The position numbers and the translations under genes were made by a program. The notes beneath the pieces were generated by a model that saw only the letters and a program-made list of their open reading frames with translations, did no database searches and was not told the DNA's origin. Below are positions 8,386 through 18,760 of a stretch of 64,000 nt of DNA, in pieces; the first letter of the stretch is position 1; each line of letters starts with the position of its first letter. This stretch comes from DATLED01 sp963750255. Its GTDB lineage: Bacteria; Actinomycetota; Acidimicrobiia; Acidimicrobiales; CADCTF01. The DNA is taken from contig CAVVPZ010000008.1 of assembly GCA_963750255.1 (NCBI GenBank), positions 620,001 to 684,000 of the forward strand, read 5' to 3'.

Positions 8386-10243
8386 ATGTCCGACCCCGTG
8401 ACCGGGGCCGCGGCGCCCAGCGCCCCGGAGCCCCGCCCGGACCCCTCGACCGAGCCCGAACGGCGCCCGGACGCCGAGGCGAGTACCCCTTCGCAGGCTG
8501 ACGGGGCCGAGGCGGCGAGAAAAAAGCGCCGCCGCGGGTCACGCGGCGGTAGGGGGCGCAAGCCCGCCGGGGCCGCCAATCGAGAAGCGACCGGCGAGGC
8601 GCAAAGCGACGCGCCCGTCGAGGAGGCGAGCGCGTCTCCCAAACCCGGAGTACGGCCTCGTATCGGCGACACCCGGCCGGCGCCGACGTCCACCGGCGCC
8701 GGGCGACGGATGTCGCCAGCGACGCCTGCGGACGGGGCCACCGGCGACGCCGAGTCGGCCGGCGACGCCAACCGCAAGAAGCGGCGCCGTAGTGGCCGAA
8801 AGGTCTCGCCGCCGAACGGCGGCGGCCGCAATCGGCCCGCCGTGGCCAACGACGCGGTGACGGCCGACCTCGGCATCGACGACGACCTCGGCGAGCCGAT
8901 CGAACTCGACGAGGCCACGCTCGAGCGCCGACGGGGCAAGGAGCGCAACGGACGCCCCCTCGGCCGCTACCTGATGGCCGTCCATGCCCGGCCCCATGCC
9001 ATCCAGATCGGGGTGCTCGAAGGTCGCTCGCTCCTCGAGCACTACGTGTCGCGGCCCACCGACGAAGAGACCCAGATCGACGGCAACATCTACCTCGCCC
9101 GGGTCCAGAACGTGCTGCCCGGCATGGAAGCCGCGTTCGTCGAGATCGGCACGCAGAAGAACGCGGTGCTGTACCGGGGCGACGTTCGCCACGATCCCGA
9201 AGACCTCGAATCCACCTCGGGCGGGGCCAAGCCGGGGGCCAACGTCAAGATCGAGCAGATGCTCAAGGCCGGCCAGTCGATCCTGTGCCAGGTCACCAAG
9301 AACCCGATCGGGGCGAAAGGGGCCCGCCTCACCCAGGAGGTGTCGCTGCCCGGCCGATTCGTCGTCCTTATCCCCAACTCCGACACCTACGGCATCTCCA
9401 AGCGCCTGTCCGACGATGAGCGGAAGCGACTGCGGCGCATCCTCGATGCGGTGAAGCCCGCGCAGCACGGCGTCATCGTGCGTACTGCGGCCGAGGGCAC
9501 GACCGAGGACGAGTTGCGCCGAGACGTGCTCCGCCTCCTGCGCCAGTGGGAGCAGATCGAAGCCCTCGCCACCCGGTCGAAGGCCCCGACCCTGCTGTAC
9601 AAGGAGCCCGACCTCGCCGTCCGAGTGATTCGCGAGGAGTTCAACAAGGATTACCGAGGGGTCGTCATCGACGACCACGGCGCTGTTCGAGGAGGTCCGC
9701 GACTACGTCGCCGCCATCTCCCCCGAACTGGCCGACCGCGTCGAGTTCTACGACGAGGCGGCCGAGGGCCTCCCGATCCTCGAGCGCTTCCACGTGCACG
9801 AGCAGCTGCACAAGGCGCTCGACCGCAAGGTCTGGCTGCCCTCCGGCGGTTCGCTCATCATCGAGCGGACCGAGGCGCTCACCGTCATCGACGTCAACAC
9901 GGGCAAGAACGTGGGCAAGACCAACCTGGAGGAGACCGTCTTCCAGAACAACCTCGAGGCCGCCGCCGAAGTCGCCCGCCAGCTCAGGCTCCGCGACGTC
10001 GGAGGGATCATCGTCATCGACTTCATCGACATGGAGATCCGGGAGAACCGAGCCAAGGTGATCACGGCCTTCCGCGAGGCGTTGGCCCGGGACAAGACCC
10101 GGACTCAGGTGTTCGACATCTCCGAGCTCGGACTGGTCGAGATGACGCGGAAGCGGGTGTCGGAGGGGCTGGTCGAGTCGTTTTCCGAGACCTGCCCGAC
10201 CTGCGCCGGTCGTGGCCTCGTGTTCGACCAGTCGCTGCTCTGA
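8386..10243 (+). CDS. rne: Ribonuclease E/G family endoribonuclease (one frameshift)
   Basis: This is the single-strand endoribonuclease of mRNA decay and rRNA maturation. The first ~180 residues are low-complexity with two Lys/Arg patches (RKKRRRGSRGGRGRK, RKKRRRSGRK), probably an RNA-binding extension. Next are the S1 domain (about 215-300: GNIYLARVQNVLPGMEAAFVEIG), the RNase H-like/5' sensor part and the catalytic DNase I-like part. The catalytic part carries both metal-binding Asp motifs (VIDVNTGKNVG and IVIDFIDM). The Zn-link CPTCAGRG is near the C-terminus. The frame breaks near 9675 between VVIDD and LFEEVRDYVAAIS. About 618 residues are reconstructed. Naming it rne or rng is arbitrary for actinobacterial homologues. 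Confidence 0.9.
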
Positions 10244-10273
10244 CCCCGGTTCGCTCCGGCGCCCGGGCTCCTC

Positions 10274-10279
10274 TACACT
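10274..10279 (+). promoter_or_regulatory. Probable -10 element (TACACT) for rplU-rpmA
   Basis: TACACT lies 44 bases before the rplU GTG. A Shine-Dalgarno GGAGG follows at 10313-10317, six bases before the start. The resulting ~38-base leader is much shorter than an L21 autoregulatory leader would be, and I see no clear L21-leader structure. Confidence 0.45.
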
Positions 10280-10323
10280 TGTCGGCTGTTGTCCAGCGGC
10301 CGGTGCGGCCACGGAGGCTCACG

Positions 10324-10635
10324 GTGTACGCAGTCATCAAGACCGGTGGCAAGCAGTATCGAGTGCAGGAAGGCGAGCGACTTGATGTCGAGCGCCTGAC
10401 TGCGGACGGCGACGAGCTCAGCTTCGTCCCCGTGCTCCTCGTCGACGGCGACAATGTCGTCGCCGGTGCTGGTGATCTGGCCTCGGCCAGCGTCGCCGCC
10501 CGCATCGTCGGGGAAGCGGCCGGACCCAAGATCCGGGGCTTCACGTACAAGAACAAGACCAACCAGCGCCGTCGGTGGGGTCATCGTCAGCACTACACGA
10601 CGATCGAGATCACCGGCATCTCGAAGGGGAACTGA
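10324..10635 (+). CDS. rplU: 50S ribosomal protein L21
   Basis: This is a 103-residue large-subunit ribosomal protein that binds 23S rRNA. GTG 10324 is taken as the start because MYAVIKTGGKQYRVQEGERLD is the canonical N-terminus and GGAGG lies six bases upstream. The C-terminal KNKTNQRRRWGHRQHYTTIEITGI is the family signature. It is followed by rpmA after three bases, the near-universal L21-L27 pair. The frame is intact. Confidence 0.97.
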   Translation: MYAVIKTGGKQYRVQEGERLDVERLTADGDELSFVPVLLVDGDNVVAGAGDLASASVAARIVGEAAGPKIRGFTYKNKTNQRRRWGHRQHYTTIEITGISKGN

Positions 10636-10638
10636 GCC

Positions 10639-10935
10639 ATGTCGAAGACCAAAGGTGGCGGTTCCACCAGAAACGGTCGTGACTCCGAATCCAAGCGACT
10701 CGGCGTCAAGGTGTTCGACGGCCAGTCCGTCACGGCCGGCGCCATCATCGTGCGCCAGCGCGGCACCCGCTTCCACCCCGGTGAGAACGTCGGACGTGGC
10801 GGGGACGACACGCTGTTCGCGCTCGCTCCGGGCAAGGTGAAGTTCGGGGCCCGTAAGGGTCGCAAGCTCGTCGACGTGCTCGACGGCACCGAGGTCGTCC
10901 ACGGCGACACCACGGTCGCCGCCAACGCCGACTGA
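10639..10935 (+). CDS. rpmA: 50S ribosomal protein L27
   Basis: A 98-residue protein beginning MSKTKGGGSTRNGRDSESKR, which carries the hallmark GGGSTRNGRDS of L27. The N-terminal tail of L27 reaches into the peptidyl-transferase centre. The core FDGQSVTAGAIIVRQRGTRFHPGENV is canonical. No cleavable Firmicutes-type N-terminal extension is present. It is the last gene of the plus-strand run and converges on the sensor kinase 25 bases further on. Confidence 0.97.
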   Translation: MSKTKGGGSTRNGRDSESKRLGVKVFDGQSVTAGAIIVRQRGTRFHPGENVGRGGDDTLFALAPGKVKFGARKGRKLVDVLDGTEVVHGDTTVAANAD

Positions 10936-10960
10936 TCCGTCGGCGAAGAGCGGTACAGGC

Positions 10961-12833
10961 TCAGAGCAGCACGACGGGGCGGCTGGCCCGCTCGTCGGCC
11001 AACGGCAGTCGCACGAGGAACCTGGCTCCGGGTTCTTCCTCGGGTTGGGTTTCGAGAAGCTCGACCGAGCCGCCGAGGCGCGCCGCTCCCGCCTGCACGA
11101 TGGCTAGCCCGATGCCCGTGCCTCGGGTGCTGGTCGGGGTCGTCCCCCGGTAGAACCGGTCGAAGATCCGAGCCCGATCGTCTTCGGCCACGCCCGGTCC
11201 CTGATCGATGACGGTGACGTGGGCCATCGAGTCCAGACGCCGTCCGACCACCCGGATCACCGAGCCGGTAGGCGAGAACTTGGCCACGTTGGTGAGCAGG
11301 TTGCCCAACACCTGGTGGATCGTTGCCGCGCGACGCCGAGACGACGAGGTCGGGCTCGATGTCGAGGTCGACCGAACAGTCGCGCAGCGCGGGGGTCATG
11401 TGGTGGACGAGGTCGGCGAGGCCAGGAGCGATCTCGAACGGCTCGGCCTCGTTCTCGCCTCCGCCCTGTTCGATGGCGGAGAAGGTCAGCACCTGCTCGA
11501 CGAGGCGCCGGAGTTCTCCGGCGTTCCATGATGCCCGTTCGAGCAAGTCACGCTTATCGGCGTCAGCCAGGCGGTCCCACTGCAACAAGACGGTGTCGAC
11601 GAAGCCCGTCACCGAGGTGAGCGGCGTCCGAAGTTCATGGGAAACGGTGCTGACGAAGTCGGACTTGAGAGCATCGGCTTCGGCCAACCGGGCCGCGGCG
11701 CGGCGTTCGTGCTCGAAGGCCGAGGCACGAACGACCGCAATCGACGCCTGGCGTGAATAGGCCCGGAGCAACTCGATGTCGTCGTCATCGAGCGGGCCCT
11801 CGTTGAAGTAGGCGTTGAGCACCCCGATGGACTCGGTCGGAGACCCCAACGGCACCGAGACCATCGACCGCACACCGAAACGGCCGAGCGGTTCGCCCAG
11901 CCACTGAAAAGGACCCGGGGCCGTCAAATCGGGGACCGAGACGAGCTGCGAGGTGGCCAGCGCCTGGCGGGTTGGGCTGCGGTCGGCGTCGGACAGCCCG
12001 GCGCGGATCAGTTCCTGCAACTCCGCCGGCAGCTCAGCGCTTCCTGCAACTACAAGGCTGTTGGGGGCGTCATCGAGGGGCATGATCAACAGCACCGCTT
12101 CGGCCCGAACCGCACCTTTCGCCGCCCGGGCCACGGAGTCGGCCGTCGCCGCCAGCGTGGGCTCGGCGGCAACGGCGTCGAGGGCATGTTGCAGCCGGCT
12201 GAGGTGCCGCGTCGTCCGGCGGCGCTCGGTGGCGAGTGCGTCGACCATTATCGCCAGCGCAACCATGATGGCCGTGAACATGACGATGGTGTAGAGGTCG
12301 TGACGAACCTCTGGTGGGGCGTGCCACTCGGCGATCCCCACCAAGAAGAGGGCGCCGCCCGTCACTGCCAGCCCCGCCGTTCGCCCGCTCACGTAGGCGT
12401 GGAAGGCGATGACGAGGCCATAGGCCAACATCACCGACGTTCCCGTCGGGGGAATGACGATGGCGAAACACCCGAGGGCGAGGAGGTCGACAGACAGGTT
12501 CAGGACCCGGCCGACCGGACCTTGACCGGCCACCGCCATCCGCCGCGACAGCAACGACCATGGCAGGTACATGCCCACCAGGAGCCCGGTCAGCAGGAGT
12601 TGTTGACCCACCGGGTACGGCCGGAGGATCCAGAGGGCGACGAGGGCGACACCGCCCACGGCCATCTGCAGCCACTGCGCCACCGCCACCATTCGGTCGT
12701 AGCCCCGGATCAGGGACTCGGGGGGAGACAGGCGTCCAGCTACCCACTCGCCTGCGCTGCTCGTCTCCACGGGTCCACCATGGTCCGGCGACGGGCATGT
12801 ACGCCATGTCCCGTTGGGGTCATTTGCTCCCAC
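10961..12833 (-). CDS. Membrane sensor histidine kinase with GAF domain (one frameshift)
   Basis: This is a sensor kinase of ~624 residues. The N-terminal part has five or six membrane helices (about 50-190), followed by a GAF domain (about 225-370), and a HisKA dimerisation helix with phospho-acceptor H399 in STVSHELRTPLTSV. The HATPase has an N-box (NLLTNVAKFSP), D/G1 box (VIDQGPGV) and G2 box (RGTGIGLAIV). The frame breaks near 11325, where one extra base restores AAIHQVLGNLL. No response regulator gene is adjacent, so it is an orphan kinase and the signal is unknown. The GTG start at 12833 is uncertain; internal starts near MVAVAQWLQ are possible. It is divergent from obg. Confidence 0.85.
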
Positions 12834-12864
12834 CCGAACGGGCTAGCCCGGTGGCCCGTCCGCT

Positions 12865-12870
12865 TACACT
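12865..12870 (+). promoter_or_regulatory. Probable -10 element (TACACT), leaderless obg transcript
   Basis: TACACT ends six bases before the obg GTG at 12877, so the first transcribed base would fall at or next to the start codon. There is no Shine-Dalgarno sequence. This fits leaderless translation, common in actinobacteria. A clear -35 was not seen. Confidence 0.5.
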
Positions 12871-12876
12871 CGAACG

Positions 12877-14103
12877 GTGTCCGCCTTTGTCGACGAAGCT
12901 CAAGTGCACGTCAAGGCCGGCGACGGTGGGGCTGGATCGGTCTCCTTCCGTCGTGAGGCCCACGTGTCCAAGGGTGGCCCCGACGGCGGCGACGGCGGGA
13001 GCGGCGGCGACGTCTGGCTCCAGCCGACCACAACGTCTCCTCGTTGATCGCATTCAAGGACCACCCCCACCGGCCGGCCGGCAGCGGCACCCACGGCATG
13101 GGCAAGGGCCGTCACGGGGCGCGGGGTAACGACCTGGTCGTGCCTGTGCCCGAGGGCACGGTGGTCCGCAGCCGCGACGGGCGCGTGCTGGCCGACCTCG
13201 TGTCGGCCGGCGACCGCTACCTGGCCGCCCGTGGGGGCCAGGGCGGACGGGGCAACTCCCGCTTCCTCTCCAACCGCCGCCGCGCCCCGGCGTTCGCCGA
13301 GCAGGGAGAGGTGGGGGAGGAGCACTACCTCAACCTCGAGCTCAAGCTCATGGCCGACGTCGGGCTCGTCGGCTTCCCCAATGCGGGCAAGTCGACCTTC
13401 ATCTCGAGGGTCTCTGCGGCCAAGCCCAAGATCGCCGACTACCCCTTCACCACCCTCGAACCTCACCTCGGTGTCGTCCGCTTCGACGACGCCGACTTCG
13501 TCGTGGCCGACATTCCCGGTCTGATCGAGGGGGCGAGCGAGGGGCGAGGTCTTGGCCACCGATTCCTCCGCCACGTCGAACGCGCCCGCGTGATGTTGTA
13601 CCTCATCGACCTCGCCCCCGCCGACCTCCGACCCCCGAAGAGCAGCTGCGCATCCTGACCGAGGAGCTCGGCAACTACCGGGCCGAACTCCTGGAGCGGC
13701 CATTCCTCGTCGTCGGAGCCAAGTCCGACAGTCCCACGTTCGAATGGGACGGAATGCGGGTGTCTTCGGTCACCGGTGAAGGCCTGCCCGAGGTGCTCGG
13801 CGCCCTTGCCCAGCGCGTGAGCGAGGCACGAGCGAGCCAGCCGACCCGGGACTCCTTCGTTGTACACAAGCCCGAGCCCGAAGGCATCCGAATCGAGCGA
13901 TCCGACGACGCATCGTGGGTCGTCGTGGGCCGCCCTGCAGGCGAGCCGTCGCCCTCAACGACCTCTCCAACGCCGACGCGCTTGCCTTCGTCCAGGACCG
14001 GCTGAAGAAGCTCGGCGTGGATCGGGCATTGGCCAAGGCCGGCGCCACCGAGGGCGACATCGTCCACATCGCCGGCTTCAGCTTCGAGTACCAGGACGAC
14101 TGA
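12877..14103 (+). CDS. obgE: Obg/CgtA GTPase (three frameshifts)
   Basis: This is an essential GTPase of 50S assembly and stress control. The N-terminal glycine-rich Obg fold starts SAFVDEAQVHVKAGDGGAGSV. The G domain has G1 GFPNAGKST and the DIPGLIEGASEGRGLG G3/switch region, and an OCT domain ends the protein (NDLSNADALAFVQDRLKKLGVD). The frame breaks near 13021 (after GGDVWL), near 13628 (after LAPADL) and near 13940 (after VVVGRPAG). In each case the next frame resumes the family sequence. Reconstructed length is about 408 residues. The stop overlaps the proB ATG as TGATG. Confidence 0.92.
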
Positions 14104-15228
14104 TGCCCGGCGCGGGCACCGACGTAGAGCCGATGACGACCGTCGTCGTCAAGATCGGCACGTCATCGATCACCGGAGAGGGCGGGGCCATCGACGCCGC
14201 CGCCGTGGCGAAGTTGTGCGCCGAGGTCGCCGACGCACGCCAGGCCGGCCACCGCGTGGTGGTGGTGACGTCGGGTGCGATCGCGGCCGGACTGCCCGCT
14301 CTCGAGATGAGCCGCCCCCGCGACCTCCCGACCCTCCAAGCCGTGGCTGCCGTCGGCCAGAGTCGCCTGATGCGGGTCTATGACGAAGTGCTCGCCGGCC
14401 ACGGATTGGTCGCCGGTCAGATCCTGCTCGCGCCGCTCGATTTCGTGCACCGCTCCCAGTACTTGCACGCCCGCCAAACGATGGCCCGGCTGCTCGACCT
14501 CGGCGTCGTTCCCATCATCAACGAGAACGACGCCATCGCCGACGACGAGATCCGATTCGGCGACAACGACCGGCTCGCCGCCCTCGTCGCCCACCTCATC
14601 GGCGCCCAATTGCTGATCCTCCTCACCGACACCCCGGGAATGTTCACCTCCGACCCACGCCTTCACGCCGACGCCTCGCTGATCGAGGAGATCGTTGAAG
14701 TCGACCAGGCGCTCGAACGCCTCGCCGGCGGTACGCGGCACCGAGCGAGGGAGCGGGGGAATGGCGTCCAAGCTGGCTGCGGCCAAGATCGCCGCCTGGT
14801 CGGGAGTGCCCGCCGTCATCGCCGCTGCATCCCGTCCCGGCGTGCTCGCCGCCGCCCTCGCCGGCGAGCTCGGTATCGGAACCTACGTCCGTCCCCACGA
14901 TCGCAAACTTCCCGCCCGAAAACTCTGGATCGCCTTCGCCGTCGGTGCCTCAGGCAGGATCGTCGTCGATGACGGCGCCCGGAGGGCGCTCACCGAACGC
15001 AACACCTCGCTGCTCCCGGCCGGGTTGGTGTCGGTCGAGGGTTCCTTCGACAGCGATGCTGCCGTCGAAATCGCCGGACTCGACGGCACGGTGTTCGCCA
15101 AGGGGCTGGTACGTCACCCCTCGGCGCAACTCGCAGCCCTGGCGGGCCGGCGGACCGCCGACCTCCCCGCCGAGGTGCCGCACGAGGTCGTCCACCGCGA
15201 CGACCTTGTCGTGTTGCCCAAGTCCTAG
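14103..15228 (+). CDS. proB: Glutamate 5-kinase (one frameshift)
   Basis: This enzyme catalyses the first step of proline synthesis, phosphorylation of glutamate by ATP. It has an amino-acid kinase domain (VVVKIGTSSITGEGG, VVVVTSGAIAAGLPAL, PIINENDAIADDEIRFGDNDRLAALVA, LLTDTPGMFTSDPR) and a C-terminal PUA domain (about 270-374). The frame breaks near 14735; removing one G from TACGCGGCACC restores AGGTGTERGSGGMASKLAAAKIA. The start overlaps the obg stop (TGATG). Usually proA follows directly, but here proA lies 6.4 kb away behind a block of opposite-strand genes. Confidence 0.93.
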
Positions 15229-15232
15229 GGCG

Positions 15233-16032
15233 TCAGCCGGCCGACCCGCCTTCGGCCGGCGTGGCCTCGGCCGGCGCGGCTTCGTGCCGGCGTATCCGAT
15301 GCGGTCGCCGACTCGATGCCGAGCTGGCTGCGGATCTGGGACAGGCGGGCCGTCGCCTCGGAATCCATTGCCGCCTGCTCGACCTCGAGCATGCGCCCCT
15401 CGACGGTTTCGCCCTGCAGTTCGCTGGCACCGAGGGCCTTGGCGTAGCGCTGTTCGATCTTGTCGCGCACCTCGTTGAAGGTGGGGACGTCTTGGCCGAC
15501 TGCCTCGCTCAACGAGGCCATCGCCGTGTTCATCTGCTCCTGCATCTTGGCCTGGTCGAGCTGGCTCAAGAGCTTCTGGCGCTCGGTGAGCTTCTTCTGC
15601 AGCACCATCGAGTTCTGCTGCACGGCCGACTTGGCCTGATCGCTGGCCTGCGTGGCCTGGAGGTGGAGCTGCTTGAGCGACTCGACCTCCTTCTCCGTCG
15701 AGATCAGCCGGTTGGCGAACGACTGCGGCCGCGTTGGTCAGCTCGTTCGCCTTCTTCGTGTCGCCCGCCTTGGTCGCATCGTCGGCCATGAGCACGGCCT
15801 GACGCGCCTTTCCGTTGAGGCTCTCGAGCTCTTCCATGGCCCGATTGAGGCGCATCTCGGTCTGCTTCTGGTTGGCGATCACGTTGGCCGCCTGTTCTTT
15901 CAACCGCCGATGCTGGTCTTGCGCCTCGATGATTGCCTGCTCGAGCTGGACCTTGGGGTCGGCGACATCGTTGAACTTCCCAGTGAGGGCAGCGGTGATG
16001 TAGCGCCCGACGCGACGCAGAAGCTTGATCAT
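15233..16032 (-). CDS. pspA: PspA/IM30 family membrane-maintenance protein (two frameshifts)
   Basis: This is an ESCRT-III-like, largely coiled-coil protein that coats and repairs the cytoplasmic membrane. The N-terminal helix MIKLLRRVGRYITAALTGKFNDVADPKVQLEQAI is the family signature. A long coiled coil follows. The frame breaks near 15729; removing one base restores NAAQSFANRLISTEKEVES. It breaks again near 15285, before an Ala/Glu-rich tail ending EAAPAEATPAEGGSAG. The corrected length is about 265 residues. It is the last gene of the minus-strand block, 17 bases after the coiled-coil membrane gene. No PspF/PspC-type regulator is present. Confidence 0.88.
15236..15260. terminator. Hairpin between convergent proB and pspA
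   Basis: Perfect 9-bp arms GCCGGCCGA (15236-15244) and TCGGCCGGC (15252-15260) around a 7-base loop, 8 bases after the proB stop and overlapping the pspA 3' end. There is no U-tract, so a terminator role is tentative; the arms also encode part of an Ala-rich tail. Confidence 0.35.
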
Positions 16033-16049
16033 GGAATGAGCCTAAGCGG

Positions 16050-16820
16050 TCAGCCTTGCGCCGCGCCGCCCGGTGTGCCCGATGTCTCCTCCAACGCCTG
16101 TCTCAGCGACTCGAGCTCCGTCACCACGCCCTCGACGTCCTCGGTGAGCGGACCGAGCTGGCTGACGTCGCCCGCCTGCAACGAGATCTCCAGTGATCGG
16201 GCGACGGCCTCGTCGAGTTGCGCATTGAGCAATCGGAGGCGGTTGCGGGCGTCCTCGGCCACGGTGCGCAACCGCTGGGCCGACGCCAACTGCGCCTCGA
16301 TCGCAGCACGAGTACGGGCCAGCGCCGCTGCTCCCGCGGGGTTGTCGCCCATCCGGCGCTGCTCGGCGTCGACCTCCACCAACTCGCGATGGATCTGCTG
16401 CTCGTCGAGCGATCGGATGGCCGACTCCAGCGCATCACCCTGTTGCGCGATCCGCCAGCACTCGGCCACGCCGTCGCCGATCCGACGGCCGACCGTCGAG
16501 AGCCGCTCCTGCACTGGTCCCGACCGCGCCCGCCGCACCACGCCGTCGAAACGCCGCTGCGCCTCTTGGGCGTCGGTCACGAACTTCCGCCACGGCTGTC
16601 CGACCCGAGCCGGCTCGATCCTCACCCCACCGTCGCGTTTGGGGGCGGCCAGGGCGACCCGCGCCGCCCACGCTCCCGCCCCGAGTACCACGGCCAACGG
16701 ACCGAGACCGGTCGCGATCCCGAGCGCCGTGCCTGCGCCGGCCAGCAGAATCGCCGACGGCGACACGACTGCCTCGGCCACCGCCCGGGTCCGGAACCGC
16801 TCCGGCAGCTTCGCGATCAC
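16050..16820 (-). CDS. Membrane-anchored coiled-coil protein, unknown function
   Basis: I do not recognise the family. With the GTG start at 16820 (VIAKLPERFRTRAVAEAVVSP) the protein is 256 residues. It has a basic N-terminus, two closely spaced hydrophobic segments at about residues 18-55 (ILLAGAGTALGIATGLGPLAVVLGAGAWAARVAL, in two parts), then a long Arg/Glu/Gln-rich helical region with heptad character to the end. The frame upstream of 16820 runs into the G-rich leader and is not supported. Adjacency to PspA and the shared coiled-coil character suggest an envelope-associated partner; this is inference. Confidence 0.6.
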   Translation of the reverse strand: MIAKLPERFRTRAVAEAVVSPSAILLAGAGTALGIATGLGPLAVVLGAGAWAARVALAAPKRDGGVRIEPARVGQPWRKFVTDAQEAQRRFDGVVRRARSGPVQERLSTVGRRIGDGVAECWRIAQQGDALESAIRSLDEQQIHRELVEVDAEQRRMGDNPAGAAALARTRAAIEAQLASAQRLRTVAEDARNRLRLLNAQLDEAVARSLEISLQAGDVSQLGPLTEDVEGVVTELESLRQALEETSGTPGGAAQG

Positions 16821-16889
16821 ATGCCCGCCGTGCGGAACATGGCCTCGCGCCTGCTCGGCGGGGCACCCGGCGCTTTCCGGCAAAAGATG

Positions 16890-16948
16890 TCGGTGGGGGG
16901 TGGGTTTGCGCCGGGAAGGGGGGTGGGGGGGCACGATGCGGGGCGGGG
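16890..16948 (+). other. G-rich tract, potential G-quadruplex
   Basis: The plus strand carries a dense series of G-runs (GTGGGGGGTGGG, then CCGGGAAGGGGGGTGGGGGGG, then GGGGCGGGGC) between the VWA-protein stop and the coiled-coil gene start. The runs satisfy the usual four-run G-quadruplex pattern. On the transcribed minus strand the leader would be C-rich. Nothing else is seen in this 128-base gap. Confidence 0.55.
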
Positions 16949-18760
16949 CTAGAAGTTGGAGACGACGGCGGTGAAGACCTTGTTGATGGTCTGCGGGTCG
17001 CTGGCGTCGTAGGCGGCGGCGTTGGTGGCCTCGGACAGGCGCTTGAGAGTTGCCTTGTCGGCATCTTGGCCGTAGGCGATCGTGAACAGGCGCACCGGCT
17101 GGGACGACTGGCCCTCGGATCCGGCCCGCAAACGGCGCACCGTCGCCTCGAGGTCGTTGAAATCGTCCTCGTTGCGACCGTCGGTCAGGAGCACGACGGC
17201 GTTGATCCTGGTCGGGTCGAACTGGGCTTTGAGGTCTTCATAGGAGGCCGCAGCCGTCGAGTAGAGAGGCGTGCCCTCGGTCGGGACCAGGGTCCCGATT
17301 CGGCTGGCGATGGCCTCTCGGTTGCCGGCGATCTCGCCGATGGGGACGAGGTCGAGGTAGCTGGTCGGGGCCTTGGGCGAGATGTTGGTCGAGAAGATCC
17401 GTAGCCCGACTTGGTCCTCGGGCTTGAACTCGTCGAGCGCGTCGATCGAGGCCCGCTTGGCGAGATCGAGCTTGGTCTCGCCTCCGCCGACCTCCTCACC
17501 CATCGACCCCGACACGTCGATGACCAGCAGCACGCGGGCCGCCTTGCGCTGCTCGCCCCACTTCTCCAACAACTTGGTCAAGACCTCGGGAGCGGGCACG
17601 CCGAGGGTGGTCGTGCGGCTGGGCCGGATCGACGCCGTTGGCGGCGACGATCGGGGCGCCGACCGACACGGCCGGGTTACCGGGCCGGAAGCCGAACTCG
17701 AGCACCTTGCGCTGGTTCTCGGGCTGCTGGACATAGGACTCGAACTGGCGGGCCGCCGTCTTCTGCGCTGCCGTCACCCAGGGGGCGTCGAGCACGAAGA
17801 ACGGGTTGTCGCTGAAGAGCGTTCCGTCCTTGGGGTAGATGGCGACGAGCGGCACGCGGGGCTTCCGGGGCCGCTCACCCGGATCGAGGATGCCGTCAGG
17901 GTTGCCCGGAGTTGTAGTCGAGGATCGACTTCTCCTCGACGGCCACGGCGGAGATGTAGGTCGAGCCCGGTGCCGGCGCGGTCGTTGCGGTACAGGCTGT
18001 TGAGGAACGTGAGGGTGATGTCGCCGTAGTGCACCACCGCCGACTCGACGCCGCGCATCGAACGCGTCGACCTCAGGGCGGTTGAGGTCTTCGAGGGTGA
18101 GGTCGCTCTGTCTTGCCGGTCGCGGCGTAGTACTGGGCGATGGTGGCCGACAGGCCGCTGGTCGAGAAGTTCGGGTTGGTCTTGCCGAGCTTGAACGCAC
18201 CCCACTCCGGGTGGCCCTTACTCGCCCACCCGTCGGGGTCCTGGGCGAGGGCGAGGAGGTCGCCGAAGCCGATCGGTGTCGCCGGGTAGCCGAGCGCGTC
18301 GGCCATCGGCTTGGGCATGGCGATCACCAGCGGCGTGACCATGAAGGGCTTGGCGTCGCTCGGCGCCATCGCCGGCTTGCCCTGCACCTGCGAGTCGCTG
18401 GTTGACGATCGCGCCCCAGCTGCTGGCGGCCGGCGACCAGATGACCGGCCGGGGACCGTCTCGCTCCGGATTGGGCCATCCGTCGGCCAGCAACGTGGCC
18501 CCGACGCCCGACGAGGTCTTGTTGATGCGCCGGACGAACGCGCACGGCTTTGCCTTCTTGGCTGCGTCGCTGGCGTTGAATTTCTGGGCGAGCTCGGTGA
18601 GGAGGTCGACCTTCTCTGGCGAAGCGGCGAGATCGACCGCCGCGCATCCCTTGGGGACCTTGGCGCCGCCGAGGTCGCTGCCTTGGTCGACATTGACGTT
18701 GCAGGCGCCGGCGAGGACGCTGCACACCACCGCCATCGTGGCAAGGACGCGTCGCTTCAT
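16949..18760 (-). CDS. Lipoprotein with solute-binding and C-terminal VWA domains (multiple frameshifts)
   Basis: The protein starts MKRRVLATMAVVCSVLAGACNVNVDQG, a signal peptide with a lipobox-like LAGAC. GGAGG lies seven bases upstream. The N-terminal ~330 residues resemble an extracellular solute-binding protein (FNASDAAKKAKPCAFVRRI, MVTPLVIAMPKPMADALGYP). The C-terminal ~230 residues are a von Willebrand A domain with MIDAS DVSGSMG, LLTDGRNEDD and the helix TLKRLSEATNAAAYDASDP. At least five frame breaks (near 18405, 18110, 18060, 17980-17900 and 17630) are bridged by clear continuations. The ATG overlaps the upstream stop (ATGA). Such SBP-VWA proteins are probably surface proteins; ligand unknown. 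Confidence 0.8.

Noticed and set aside
5121..8948. A 1275-codon open frame on the minus strand across the radical SAM, DUF2344 and rne genes
   Set aside because: It is the antisense shadow of conserved plus-strand genes in GC-rich DNA. Only its last ~150 codons (5121-5576) match a real protein, the PPOX-fold flavoprotein, which has its own ATG.
10244..10323. Long structured L21 leader before rplU
   Set aside because: Only about 38 bases separate the likely transcription start from the GTG and no matching hairpin is visible.
12186..12956. Plus-strand coding region opposite the sensor kinase
   Set aside because: Shadow frame; the kinase on the minus strand has GAF, HisKA and ATPase motifs.
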